Below, one piece after another: positions 55,942-64,000 of a stretch of 64,000 nucleotides of DNA; position 1 is the first letter of the stretch; each line of letters opens with the position of its first letter. The notes below the pieces were generated by a model. The model saw nothing but the letters and a program-made list of their open reading frames with translations. It searched no databases and was not told where the DNA came from. The position numbers were made by a program, and so were the translations under genes. The DNA comes from Methanohalophilus euhalobius (GTDB lineage Archaea; Halobacteriota; Methanosarcinia; Methanosarcinales; Methanosarcinaceae), in contig NZ_OBDR01000002.1 of the NCBI RefSeq assembly GCF_900215215.1, positions 186,001 through 250,000 on the forward strand, given 5' to 3'.

Positions 55942-56883
55942 TTATGCAAAATAATCTAATGTAACATTTTTTGATGATTTTTTATTCGAATTCAGTAACT
56001 TATTTGTGTATCCTCTAAGATCACCAGTTATTACTTCCGTATCTGGCTCTAAAATCAAACGTAGATTGCCCTGATAATGACTATCATCGGCCATATCTTC
56101 AGGAGGTTTGACAACACCCAATAAACGACCTTGTTCTTTGCAGAACTCAGCAGTTTTCATACTTCCCCCTTTACTTTTGGACTCTACAAGAACAGTTCCA
56201 AGGGATAAGCCACTTTGAATTCTATTTCTTTCAATGTATGTATACTTTTTTGCTCTTGTTCCAATAGGATATTCCGAAAGCAATATCCCACCTTTTCTGA
56301 TTATTTCTTCAGCTAATTCCTTATTGGATTTTGGACTTATTGAATCTAAACCATGAGCCAAAACAGCGGCAGTTATTCCGCCTTTTTTCAGTACACCCTT
56401 ATGCGCAGATGCATCAATTCCCAATGCAAGTCCTGATACAACATTTAGTCCTCGTTTTGCAAATTGAAATCCTAAGCATTCTGCTTTCTTTGCTCCAGAT
56501 ATAGTAGGCTTTCTTGTACCGACTATGGCGACACAATGGTCATTTAGTGCTTCAATATTACCCATAGCATGTAATAACAAAGGAGGATTTGTTATTTGTT
56601 TTAATGATTCAGGATAATTTTTGTCAAAGATCGATATAATTTGAATGCCTATTGAATTTGATTTTTCGTATATTTTGGTTGCATTATACCAAGATTTTTC
56701 AACCGTTTCAAAATCTGGAACAACAATCCGATTGTAACTTTGTTTTGCATTTTCAATTAACTGTATAATTTTATTTACATCATTTATTTTCCTTGCATCT
56801 TCTGAGGAAAGCATGGTTTGAATACTTTTATTCCCTATGCCAGAAATATTCTGCAATGTTAATATCAAGATACTAGATTTCAT
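55942..56883 (-). CDS. DprA-like (Smf/SLOG) protein
   Basis: 313 residues with a helical N-terminal region (about 1-110) and a complete DprA Rossmann-like SLOG domain: AIVGTRKPTISG (about residue 120), VVSGLALGIDASAHKG, ILLSEYPIGT, YIERNRIQSGLS, and VESKSKGGSMKTAEFCKEQG. Classic DprA loads RecA on incoming single-stranded DNA; SLOG domains also bind nucleotides in conflict systems. The start ATG overlaps the stop of the upstream gene (ATGA), so it is made together with the helicase-PRTase protein. That pairing, and an AT-rich setting away from competence genes, suggests a specialised rather than housekeeping DprA. Confidence 0.85.
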   Translation of the reverse strand: MKSSILILTLQNISGIGNKSIQTMLSSEDARKINDVNKIIQLIENAKQSYNRIVVPDFETVEKSWYNATKIYEKSNSIGIQIISIFDKNYPESLKQITNPPLLLHAMGNIEALNDHCVAIVGTRKPTISGAKKAECLGFQFAKRGLNVVSGLALGIDASAHKGVLKKGGITAAVLAHGLDSISPKSNKELAEEIIRKGGILLSEYPIGTRAKKYTYIERNRIQSGLSLGTVLVESKSKGGSMKTAEFCKEQGRLLGVVKPPEDMADDSHYQGNLRLILEPDTEVITGDLRGYTNKLLNSNKKSSKNVTLDYFA

Positions 56884-59315
56884 ATTTGATTACCAAACAT
56901 TTCATATTTTGATGTTTCACCCAATGCAAATGGGACAACAATTTTAGCTCCATTTTTATCTAAAAGTTTTCTACATATATTTAGAGAAAAGCCTTTTGTA
57001 GTGACATCATCCAACAAAAGAATCTGTTGTCCCTTGACTTTAAATCTATTGGTAATAACAAGAGAGGACATCTCTAAAGATTCTTCTTTTATTCCTCCAG
57101 CAGATTTTTTGGGAACTGTTTTTACTCTTTTTATTATATCAGTTCCATCAATTATTTGGCTTTTACATATATTACCTTTTGTATCAAAATATTCTTTATT
57201 TATTATAAATTGAGCTAGTCTACTTATACCTGTATCTGTTTCTTTTTCTTTATGAGACGGTACAATACAGAAAACAAATTTTTCAAAAACATTTAATTTA
57301 TTGATAATCAATGAATAGAAATATTTTAAAACTTCTTCCTGTGATTTGATATTAAGATTCTTGATATTTTTTAAATTTAATATACTCTTTGAAAAGCTAT
57401 CAAAATCAGGGTTGGTACCATTTCTGTAAGGTTGATAGACGCCACATACAAATATATTATGTTGTGCAACCAATAAGTTGTGTTCTTTTTTTAGAAAGAT
57501 GCTGGGCACTTCTAGTGAATACAAAGATTCTTTATGAACTTCAAAATCGGTTTTCTTATCAAAGTGATTTGCATCACTTTTTTCTAATTGCTCGATATTT
57601 TGTCCCAAATATTGACCATTAAGGACTACAAGACAATCATCGCCTTTTCCAGAATACATTTTCTCTTTAATACCGGCGTATGAAAATATATTGCTATATA
57701 ACCATCTTTTAGCAGAATATTCTTTACTATTTACAAGAGGTTGCAAGTGTTTACAATCTCCAGCCATAATATAGTGTGTCTTGTTAATTAGGCCAGATGC
57801 AAAAAGAACAGATGGTAAATTGGCCATATTTGCTTCACAGAGTATCATCACATCAAAATTATGATTAAATATCTTTGAATCTAAATAAGTATTATTAAGT
57901 GTGCAACCTATTACCGAAGCATTATTAATTATATTTTCTTCAATTCCACTAATTTTACTAGATATTGTATCAATTTGTTCTGTATATTTTAGAATTTGCG
58001 AATACGTATTCCGTTTTGCTTCTATAACAATATCAAGAGAGGGTATTTCTATATTTGGTATGTCAAATAAGTCAGCAAATTCACTTAATTCTTTTTTAAT
58101 ATTATTTTTTTTTGTAAAGTTAAAGTCTCTATTTTGTTTATATTGCTCAAGATTATCCTTATAAATATTCTTTATTTCATGCTTTCTGGATAAATTGCTA
58201 TTATCCCTGGTTATACTATCCTTTATTCTTTTAGATTTGTTTATCAAAAAAATTCTTTTAACAAAATTTTTACATTTTATTTTTTTTAAATCTTTTTCTT
58301 TTTTGAATATTGAATTAAATATTGTATTCATCTCAGAATCTAAATCTTGAATTGATTTTTCCAATTTAGAGATTTCAATTTTTGCTTGTGATTCCTTATG
58401 TTCTAGGAAATTCAATTCATCTAATTTATTAGATATTTTCTGATATTGATTTAAATCTATTTTTAGAGAATTTATTCTATTTTTAAGATATTCTATTTGA
58501 TCATGTTTTTTTTCTTTTTCTTTTTGTACAATATTTTCAAAAATAAAATCATTAATTTGTGGAATTTCTACTGGATTTCCACACTTAATTATGTTACAAT
58601 TATTATCACCATTATATTTTATATAATTATAATAATTCAGTAACATCATGTCTACTACAGAATTAGTAATAGAAACAAGTAATATTTTTTTCTTAGATTT
58701 AACTAGGTAATCAATAATTATATTTAATATTCTTGTATTATCTGTTTCTAGATGTCCACACATGAAAGTTATTTCTTTTTCAAGTGAATATGTAACTGCT
58801 TTATGTTGTGAGTGTGCAATCGATTTATCTTTATTAGTGTAGTATTTATTGTATTCATAGGGTTTATCAATTAAAGTAGAAGATGCTATATTTTCTGATT
58901 CAATTAATGAAAATAATTTCATGGAATTTTCTTCATTAAATGATAATTCTTTTAAACTTATCTGGTTAAATCTATCTAAAAGTAACTCATACAAGTTTGA
59001 TATTGAAGTTTTGATAGTAATCACTGAATCTTCAGATATCAACTTTTCTTCAAGAGAAATGTTCACTCCTTCTAAATCTGTCGATACAATTTGACCATTT
59101 AAACATCTATTGCCAACGAAAATATGAATAGGAGTGTCATCAGGCATATCAATTCTTGAATCAGTTAAAATTCTGTAAACGAAACCCTTTGAAGTTGCAG
59201 TCAGGGGATGTAACTCATGAAAGTTTAAACTGAATTCAATTTCATTATTTTTAATAGATTCAATTTCTTGGTTTAAAGCATTTTGAAAAATTAATTTAAA
59301 TTCGTTAAATTGCAT
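56880..59315 (-). CDS. Degenerate SF1 helicase fused to a phosphoribosyltransferase
   Basis: 811 residues. In order: beta-barrel-like N-terminus (about 40-100); Q-motif-like SQHKAV (169-174); a Walker A position reading GHLETDNTR (187-195) instead of GPPGTGKT; motif Ia SITNSVVD (215-222); a long coiled coil (about 262-415); Walker B position DVMILCEAN (488-496) instead of DEAS; GDCKHLQPL (519-527) where active UPF1/DNA2-like helicases have GDxxQLPP; then a ComF-like phosphoribosyltransferase (about 655-811) with an intact PRPP loop ILLLDDVTTKGFS (765-777). So the helicase core should not hydrolyse ATP, while the transferase site looks intact. Strongly AT-rich, Lys/Asn/Ile-rich. It is read together with the DprA-like gene. 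Confidence 0.75.
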   Translation of the reverse strand: MQFNEFKLIFQNALNQEIESIKNNEIEFSLNFHELHPLTATSKGFVYRILTDSRIDMPDDTPIHIFVGNRCLNGQIVSTDLEGVNISLEEKLISEDSVITIKTSISNLYELLLDRFNQISLKELSFNEENSMKLFSLIESENIASSTLIDKPYEYNKYYTNKDKSIAHSQHKAVTYSLEKEITFMCGHLETDNTRILNIIIDYLVKSKKKILLVSITNSVVDMMLLNYYNYIKYNGDNNCNIIKCGNPVEIPQINDFIFENIVQKEKEKKHDQIEYLKNRINSLKIDLNQYQKISNKLDELNFLEHKESQAKIEISKLEKSIQDLDSEMNTIFNSIFKKEKDLKKIKCKNFVKRIFLINKSKRIKDSITRDNSNLSRKHEIKNIYKDNLEQYKQNRDFNFTKKNNIKKELSEFADLFDIPNIEIPSLDIVIEAKRNTYSQILKYTEQIDTISSKISGIEENIINNASVIGCTLNNTYLDSKIFNHNFDVMILCEANMANLPSVLFASGLINKTHYIMAGDCKHLQPLVNSKEYSAKRWLYSNIFSYAGIKEKMYSGKGDDCLVVLNGQYLGQNIEQLEKSDANHFDKKTDFEVHKESLYSLEVPSIFLKKEHNLLVAQHNIFVCGVYQPYRNGTNPDFDSFSKSILNLKNIKNLNIKSQEEVLKYFYSLIINKLNVFEKFVFCIVPSHKEKETDTGISRLAQFIINKEYFDTKGNICKSQIIDGTDIIKRVKTVPKKSAGGIKEESLEMSSLVITNRFKVKGQQILLLDDVTTKGFSLNICRKLLDKNGAKIVVPFALGETSKYEMFGNQI

Positions 59316-60009
59316 TGAATCACTTTCTATTTAGATTTAGACGATTGCATGGAGTAGTGACCTACTAAAATTTTATTTTATAATTAATAACAAGCCACAA
59401 AATTGCTTTTTTGCTATAATCAGTAAATATATAATATGAAACAATCTCTAGAATAAATAAATCTTTTGTATTTTTTAGTATTGTTTGGCTATTATAATTA
59501 TATTTTTCTAATATATGCCTTATAGATATCCTCACTTTAAAATTAATTGAAACACAAATATACATGCAATACCATAAATTGATAATTTCAACTTGAATTC
59601 TTTAAGCTTATTTTTGTGAATCCTTGCCCGAAGATTCCCATATTTCCTTTACAAAACAAAAATATAATTTCACCAAATTTCTTTAATAACAGAGCTATTC
59701 ATCAAATTTACACAGCAACACTCTTTTTTGTCAAATCCTAGAAAATTACAGGGCGAATTATAATATACAGCAATTTAGTGATCATCTAAACAATACTATT
59801 TGTTCACGTTATTCCATATCAAAGACTAATTAGAATGTGTTTGTCCGACAAATAGGGTAATATCAGACAAAATAATTAGAATAGGATAATGATGAGATGA
59901 TTTGTACTCCTTGCCGGAATTGATAAGAAAAAGGATTTATATTTATACCATATCTTCCTAATTTGTCTGCCAGGATAATGCATCTCCTTATTGTTAGCAA
60001 GTGGATAAC
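59316..60009. other. AT-rich non-coding stretch between island and FAH operon
   Basis: About 690 bp. The left two thirds (59316-59820) are very AT-rich with no gene that I can support; the open frame at 59365-59565 (minus) is low complexity, though the promoter of the helicase-PRTase gene must lie here. The right end holds GACAAA/TTTGTC boxes and a TATA box that serve the next operon. Confidence 0.5.
59840..59969. promoter_or_regulatory. TTTGTC/GACAAA boxes and TATA before the FAH operon
   Basis: A 6-1-6 palindrome TTTGTC-C-GACAAA (59840-59852), CAGACAAA (59864-59871) and its reverse TTTGTCTG (59962-59969). The TATA-like TTTATATTTATA (59936-59947) lies between, so the last box sits at the probable transcript start. 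Confidence 0.45.
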
Positions 60010-60735
60010 ATGATCGGAAAATTCAAACACGGTACTGAGATATTTGAGGGTAATGTGCAGGATGAAAAGGTAATATCTCCCAGGGGAGATGTTTATAATG
60101 TTAATTCACTTGATATACTTGCGCCTTCAAGTCCTTCCAAAATTATCTGTGTGGGGTTAAATTATATTGATCACGCCAAAGAACTGGATATGGACATCCC
60201 GGATGAACCAATAATTTTCATGAAACCCCCTTCTTCTGTAATTGGCCATGGTGCAAAAATAATCTATCCTTCCTGCAGCAATCGTGTTGATTATGAAGCA
60301 GAACTTGCTGTTGTCATAGGACAGCAATGCCATGGTATTCATGCTGAAAAGGCACAAAATGTCATCGAAGGATACACATGTTTTAATGATGTAACAGCCC
60401 GTGATATTCAGCAAAGGGATGGACAGTGGACCAGAGCAAAAAGTTTTGATACTTTTTCCCCGATTGGCCCATTCATAACTCCTGTGGAAGACTTCAATGC
60501 TTCTGCAGCAAAGATTAAGTGCAGTGTTAATGGCATGACCAGACAGAATTCATCAACTTCCAGATTGATATTCGATGTTGATTTCCTGATAGAATTCATA
60601 TCCTCCGTGATGACCCTTGAAAAGGGAGATGTAATTGCCACAGGTACCCCGCCGGGTGTGGGTGAACTTAATTCAGGTGATTGCGTAGACGTAACCATTG
60701 AGGGTATAGGCACATTATCCAATGAGGTATCATAA
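60010..60735 (+). CDS. Fumarylacetoacetate hydrolase family protein
   Basis: 241 residues with the FAH catalytic-domain pattern: ICVGLNYIDHAKEL, IIFMKPPSSVIGHGAKI, VDYEAELAVVIG (metal-binding Glu residues), GYTCFNDVTARDIQQRDGQW and a C-terminal GDVIATGTPPGVGEL. Such proteins act as acylpyruvate hydrolases, decarboxylases or isomerases; the substrate is not evident in a methanogen. ATG 60010 matches the usual family start; a GTG at 60001 adds three residues. The stop overlaps the next start (TAATG). Confidence 0.87.
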   Translation: MIGKFKHGTEIFEGNVQDEKVISPRGDVYNVNSLDILAPSSPSKIICVGLNYIDHAKELDMDIPDEPIIFMKPPSSVIGHGAKIIYPSCSNRVDYEAELAVVIGQQCHGIHAEKAQNVIEGYTCFNDVTARDIQQRDGQWTRAKSFDTFSPIGPFITPVEDFNASAAKIKCSVNGMTRQNSSTSRLIFDVDFLIEFISSVMTLEKGDVIATGTPPGVGELNSGDCVDVTIEGIGTLSNEVS

Positions 60736-61034
60736 TGCTTTTTGATCAAATTTACAGGGAACTTGAATTAACTGAAAGACATCTTATCGTTCTCAGGAAG
60801 GTTATTGAGGAAGGCCCAATCGGTATCCTTAAACTTTCGGATGAAACAGAGATGCCAACCCATAAAGTAAGATATTCATTGCGAGTACTTGAGCAGGAAC
60901 ATCTCATCAAGCCTTCATCACACGGAGCAGTTGCCGGTGAGAATACGGAAAAATTCCTTGAAGATTTTGACGGACAAATAGCCGACATCATTGCAAAAGC
61001 ATCTCATATCCAGCAGATAAGAAATTCAATTTAA
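60735..61034 (+). CDS. Winged-helix DNA-binding protein
   Basis: 99 residues: a compact winged helix (RHLIVLRKVIEEGPIGILKL, then HKVRYSLRVLEQEHLIKPSS) with a short C-terminal helix (GQIADIIAKASHIQQIRN). It is translationally coupled to the FAH gene and lies 38 bp before gltX. It may autoregulate this operon through the upstream TTTGTC boxes (inference). No ligand domain is visible. Confidence 0.75.
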   Translation: MLFDQIYRELELTERHLIVLRKVIEEGPIGILKLSDETEMPTHKVRYSLRVLEQEHLIKPSSHGAVAGENTEKFLEDFDGQIADIIAKASHIQQIRNSI

Positions 61035-61072
61035 TATTTGCATAAGTTTTTACTATTATAGAGGTCAGCCAG

Positions 61073-62785
61073 ATGACATTAGAGGATGAAGATATAAAAA
61101 CGATTGAAAAATTTGCATTGCACAATGCTGTAAAATACAGACAACCCCCCCAGGTTGGCGCTGTCATGGGTCGTGTAATGGGGCAGTGTCCCCACCTGCG
61201 CCCCAAAGCCAAAGATGTTACGGCAGAAGTACAAAAAGTTATAGACCAGGTTGCAGAAGGCAACCCGGATGAATGGCAGCAGAGACTTGAGGAAGTCGCA
61301 CCTGAACTTATTGAAGAACTAAATACAAAGAAGGAACCTGAAAAGGGTCTCAAGCCCCTTGATGTTGCAGAAGGAGAAAAGGTTGTTATGCGATTTGCGC
61401 CCAATCCCAACGGGCCCGCTACCCTGGGTAGTGCAAGAGGTATGGTAATCAACTCCGAATATGTCAAAATGTATGGAGGGGATTTCATAATACGTTTTGA
61501 CGATACCGATCCCCAGACCAAGCGTCCGCTACTTGAAGCCTATGAATGGTACCTGGATGACTGTCACTGGCTGGGTATCGAACCTGACAGGGTGGTAAAG
61601 GCCTCAGACAGAATAACCCTTTACTACGAATATGCCCGCAAACTTATCGAAATGGGGCACGCTTATGTCTGTTTCTGTGACGGGGCTGATTTCAAGAAGT
61701 ATAAAGATTCATGTACCCCATGTCCTGATCGTGACAGGGACCCTGCCAAGAATCTGGAACACTGGCACAAGATGATTGAGGGTGATTACGAAGAAAAATC
61801 TGCTGTATTGCGTATCAAGACAGAAATCGACCATAAGGACCCTGCACTGAGGGATTTTGGTGCTTTCAGGATAGTAAAAGCTACACATCCCCGCCCGGAA
61901 GTGGGTGATAAATACGTAGTATGGCCCCTTCTTGACTTTGAGGGAGCAATCGAGGACCATGAACTTGGCATGACCCATATTATCCGGGGCAAAGATTTGA
62001 TGGACAGTGAAAAGCGTCAGAAGTATATCTATGATTACCTGGGTTGGGAATATCCAAAGACCACCCACTGGGGTCGCATTAAAATGCATGAATTCGGTAA
62101 ATTCAGCACCAGTGCACTCAGGAAATCTATAGAAGAGGGCGAATACACAGGCTGGGATGACCCACGGCTTCCAACAATAAGGGCAATTCGCAGACGTGGC
62201 ATCAAACCAGAGGCCCTGCGTAAATTTATGGTAGACATGGGTGTCGGGGAAACTGATGTGAGTATAAGCATGGATTCCCTTTATTCTGAAAACCGAAAAC
62301 TTATTGACTCACAGACAAAGCGTTTCTTCTTTGTCCCCGACCCTCAAAAGATTGAGATTATAGACGGAAAACACACTATTGCCACTCCACCTCTGCATCC
62401 CGTGGAAGATATGGGTAACAGGAGTATAGAGGTGGATAATATTGTTTATATTAGTGGTGAGGATGCAAAAGAACTATCTCCCGGATCTCTATTAAGACTC
62501 AAGGACCTGTACAACATTGAAATTGTATCAACCCAACCTCTCCGGGCAAAACATATTGGTGATACAATGGATGAGGTCAGAAAAAAACGCCCACCTATCG
62601 TCCAGTGGGTAGCTAAAGACAATCTGGACGTGGAAGTTTTGTCTCCCGAGGGTAGATTCACAGGATTGGGGGAATTACAAATTGCAAATGAGATAGATAA
62701 AGTTGTGCAGTTTGAGCGTTTTGGGTTCTGCAGGATAGATGATGTAAAAGAAAAGAAAGTAGTAGCCTATTTCACTCATAAGTGA
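61073..62785 (+). CDS. gltX: Glutamyl-tRNA synthetase (archaeal class I)
   Basis: Charges tRNA(Glu), and in archaea lacking GlnRS also tRNA(Gln). 570 residues of the archaeal GlnRS-like type. The HIGH-like site is APNPNGPATLGSARG (about residue 107), with the HIGH signature itself replaced by LGSA; the KMSKS-like site is KFSTSALRKSIE (about residue 342). A helical N-terminal appended domain covers residues 1-95. Its product Glu-tRNA is also the substrate of HemA, encoded in this window. Confidence 0.94.
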   Translation: MTLEDEDIKTIEKFALHNAVKYRQPPQVGAVMGRVMGQCPHLRPKAKDVTAEVQKVIDQVAEGNPDEWQQRLEEVAPELIEELNTKKEPEKGLKPLDVAEGEKVVMRFAPNPNGPATLGSARGMVINSEYVKMYGGDFIIRFDDTDPQTKRPLLEAYEWYLDDCHWLGIEPDRVVKASDRITLYYEYARKLIEMGHAYVCFCDGADFKKYKDSCTPCPDRDRDPAKNLEHWHKMIEGDYEEKSAVLRIKTEIDHKDPALRDFGAFRIVKATHPRPEVGDKYVVWPLLDFEGAIEDHELGMTHIIRGKDLMDSEKRQKYIYDYLGWEYPKTTHWGRIKMHEFGKFSTSALRKSIEEGEYTGWDDPRLPTIRAIRRRGIKPEALRKFMVDMGVGETDVSISMDSLYSENRKLIDSQTKRFFFVPDPQKIEIIDGKHTIATPPLHPVEDMGNRSIEVDNIVYISGEDAKELSPGSLLRLKDLYNIEIVSTQPLRAKHIGDTMDEVRKKRPPIVQWVAKDNLDVEVLSPEGRFTGLGELQIANEIDKVVQFERFGFCRIDDVKEKKVVAYFTHK

Positions 62786-62811
62786 AAGGCTACTTTTTAA
62801 TTTTTTAACTT

Positions 62812-63414
62812 TCAGGCTGCTGCGGAAGCATTAGCCTTTACAGGAAGAACTTCTGTCTTGCGTATTTCTACCCTTCTGATTGGATAGATGGTTTTTGTAT
62901 TCCTGTAAATATTGGCTGCAAGTTTACCGGTTACGATTTCCTCGACAATGTGTTCAAAGTCAAGTTCTGCAGCTCTTTCAAGGACGATTTTACCCATAAT
63001 TTCCCGGATTGCTCTTATCTGGCTGCTTCTTGCCCTCTTTACAGTAAATGCAATGGGCTTGATACGAAGCTTGCGTCCGTCCTTGGTTGTTACCTCAAGG
63101 TTATTGTCTATACGGGATGTCTGGCGTTTTACAATGGAACGAAGGTAATCTGTAGTGATCTCGTGACCAATGAAAGCAGTGTTTGCAGTGTCGCCGGTTA
63201 CGTTGTCGATAGCCAGACGTAGTTTGATGTTCTGTTTTGAGAAGTCATTGGTAATGTCTCCTACAGTGGTTTCGATCGTCCTTCCAACCAGTTTCTCACT
63301 ATCATCAGTAGTGGTTGTCCCAATAACGGTCCTGCCAATAAATTCAGGAGTCTCAATGTTATACCAGGTTTTGTTCTTCCATTTGTCCAGTTTTCTCTGT
63401 ACTTTTCTTGCCAA
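62812..63414 (-). CDS. rps3ae: 30S ribosomal protein eS1 (S3Ae)
   Basis: Archaeal/eukaryotic small-subunit protein. 200 residues, basic. Blocks: [20 protein letters not shown] near the start, [20 protein letters not shown] and KAIRE-type helix [15 protein letters not shown]. The start is TTG at 63414 with GGAGG before it, and the gene ends 26 bp from convergent gltX. Confidence 0.95.
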   Translation of the reverse strand: MARKVQRKLDKWKNKTWYNIETPEFIGRTVIGTTTTDDSEKLVGRTIETTVGDITNDFSKQNIKLRLAIDNVTGDTANTAFIGHEITTDYLRSIVKRQTSRIDNNLEVTTKDGRKLRIKPIAFTVKRARSSQIRAIREIMGKIVLERAAELDFEHIVEEIVTGKLAANIYRNTKTIYPIRRVEIRKTEVLPVKANASAAA

Positions 63415-63536
63415 TAAATTTCCTCCAGTGTTAGTGTGATATTTCTCTGTCGATGATCAATGTAATTCTATAATATAGGCTATTAGTGGCCTTCTATACT
63501 AGACATGTCCATATATAAACAAATCGGTTATCCAGT

Positions 63537-64000
63537 TTAGAAGAACCTTATTCCTTCAGGCATTTCTCCAAAACGCTTCCGGAATTTTGCCGGCCAGTTT
63601 TCCGGATCCAGGCCTTTCTGTGCAAGGAAAGCCGAGGTCCACCTTTCCAGCCCAACACCCGAACATCCGGACCAGAGTTTGTCTCCCGACTGGCTTTTCA
63701 CATTAAAACCGGAAGGATATTTATCCCCGTTGACACTCACGTTCTGGAACTCAAGCCATTCGCCGTCCTCTCCCCTGTACGGCAGAGGCGCCTCATAGTC
63801 TGTAGTACCGGCACTTTGCTCATCCGATACACCTGCAAGTCCCTCCTGTGCCATGAACCATGGTGTGACCCAGGCCTTTCTCCATTCAAGGTCCAGGATT
63901 TCATTGAAGATATGCATATAGCGTTCGTGGAGCTCTTCTGAGGCTTTGACTACCTGTTCCTTTGTACCCAGCCAGACAATTTCGATACGATGGAATTCAT
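63537..64000 (-). CDS. serS: Methanogen-type (type 2) seryl-tRNA synthetase, C-terminal part
   Basis: The frame is open to the window edge, so the 5' part is missing. The visible 154 residues match the zinc-dependent SerRS of methanogens: [54 protein letters not shown] with the zinc-ligand Cys, and the C-terminus [11 protein letters not shown]. This SerRS form is largely restricted to methanogenic archaea and supports the taxonomic reading. Confidence 0.9.
   Translation of the reverse strand, partial: EFHRIEIVWLGTKEQVVKASEELHERYMHIFNEILDLEWRKAWVTPWFMAQEGLAGVSDEQSAGTTDYEAPLPYRGEDGEWLEFQNVSVNGDKYPSGFNVKSQSGDKLWSGCSGVGLERWTSAFLAQKGLDPENWPAKFRKRFGEMPEGIRFF

Noticed and set aside
59365-59565. 66-codon minus-strand frame in the AT-rich gap
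   Set aside because: Low-complexity Ile/Tyr/Lys product with no ribosome binding site; expected by chance at this base composition.
59978-60013. Eleven-codon leader frame (MHLLIVSKWIT) whose TGA overlaps ATG 60010
   Set aside because: Could be a regulatory leader peptide, but no ribosome binding site or codon bias supports it; one chance ATG explains it.

Overview
The window comes from a methylotrophic, halotolerant methanogen of the Methanosarcinaceae, most like Methanohalophilus (inference from gene content). It carries the coenzyme F430 cluster cfbAEDCB, an A1Ao ATP synthase operon in the order H-I-K-E-C-F-A-B-D-G, the N-epsilon-acetyl-beta-lysine osmolyte genes ablA/ablB, a methanogen-type seryl-tRNA synthetase, the archaeal (Ahb) heme route, and cytochrome c maturation genes. 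Almost every chromosomal gene ends in TAA or TGA. The only TAG stop I read ends a transposon gene, which fits a genome where TAG can encode pyrrolysine.

Layout. 1-1060: a partial UPF0179 gene and a DUF2150-like gene. 1160-6360: F430 biosynthesis operon behind a dyad. 6390-11000: tRNA-splicing endonuclease, AI-2E-type membrane protein, PHP phosphoesterase, HflX GTPase and a DUF2209-like gene. 11190-15620: a segment bracketed by two imperfect 48-bp direct repeats, holding a deleted transposase, an RHH-PAS regulator, a DUF2193-like protein and an aquaporin. 15660-20100: a hybrid-cluster protein, a histidine kinase, and a cobalamin-binding protein with the W-x9-EH signature of B12 photoreceptors. 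20198-21782: a complete IS200/IS605 element. 21878-26200: FAD dehydrogenase with an in-frame TAG at codon 3, HxlR regulator, second hybrid-cluster protein, cupin. 26387-31821: a frameshifted membrane protein, then six pilin-like genes. 31853-33989: ablB/ablA. 34226-42624: ATP synthase operon, including a 57-residue subunit G gene. 42890-54773: a tetrapyrrole and electron-transport supercluster (radical SAM, prenyl synthase, ccmE, ccmD; divergent ahbD, ahbA, ahbB, siroheme synthase, hemA, hemB, hemL, hemC), then pyrD-pyrK. 54777-59315: an AT-rich accessory island. 60010-64000: FAH-family protein, wHTH protein, gltX, ribosomal protein eS1, and the 3' part of serS.

How the genes work together. 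hemA, hemL, hemB and hemC make the tetrapyrrole backbone. The dehydrogenase/chelatase makes sirohydrochlorin or siroheme. CfbA-E turn sirohydrochlorin into F430 for methyl-coenzyme M reductase, while AhbA/B and AhbD turn siroheme into heme. CcmD/CcmE carry heme to c-type cytochromes, and a prenyl synthase in the same operon could build the tail of a membrane electron carrier.

The most unusual part is the island at 55.4-59.3 kb. A DprA-like SLOG protein is translationally coupled to an 811-residue protein in which a UPF1-like SF1 helicase core has lost its Walker A, Walker B and Q-motif residues and is fused to a C-terminal ComF-like phosphoribosyltransferase. This looks like a nucleotide-based conflict or DNA-uptake-related system that I cannot match to a named one. 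Also notable are the B12-photoreceptor/histidine-kinase pair and two in-frame amber codons near gene starts.
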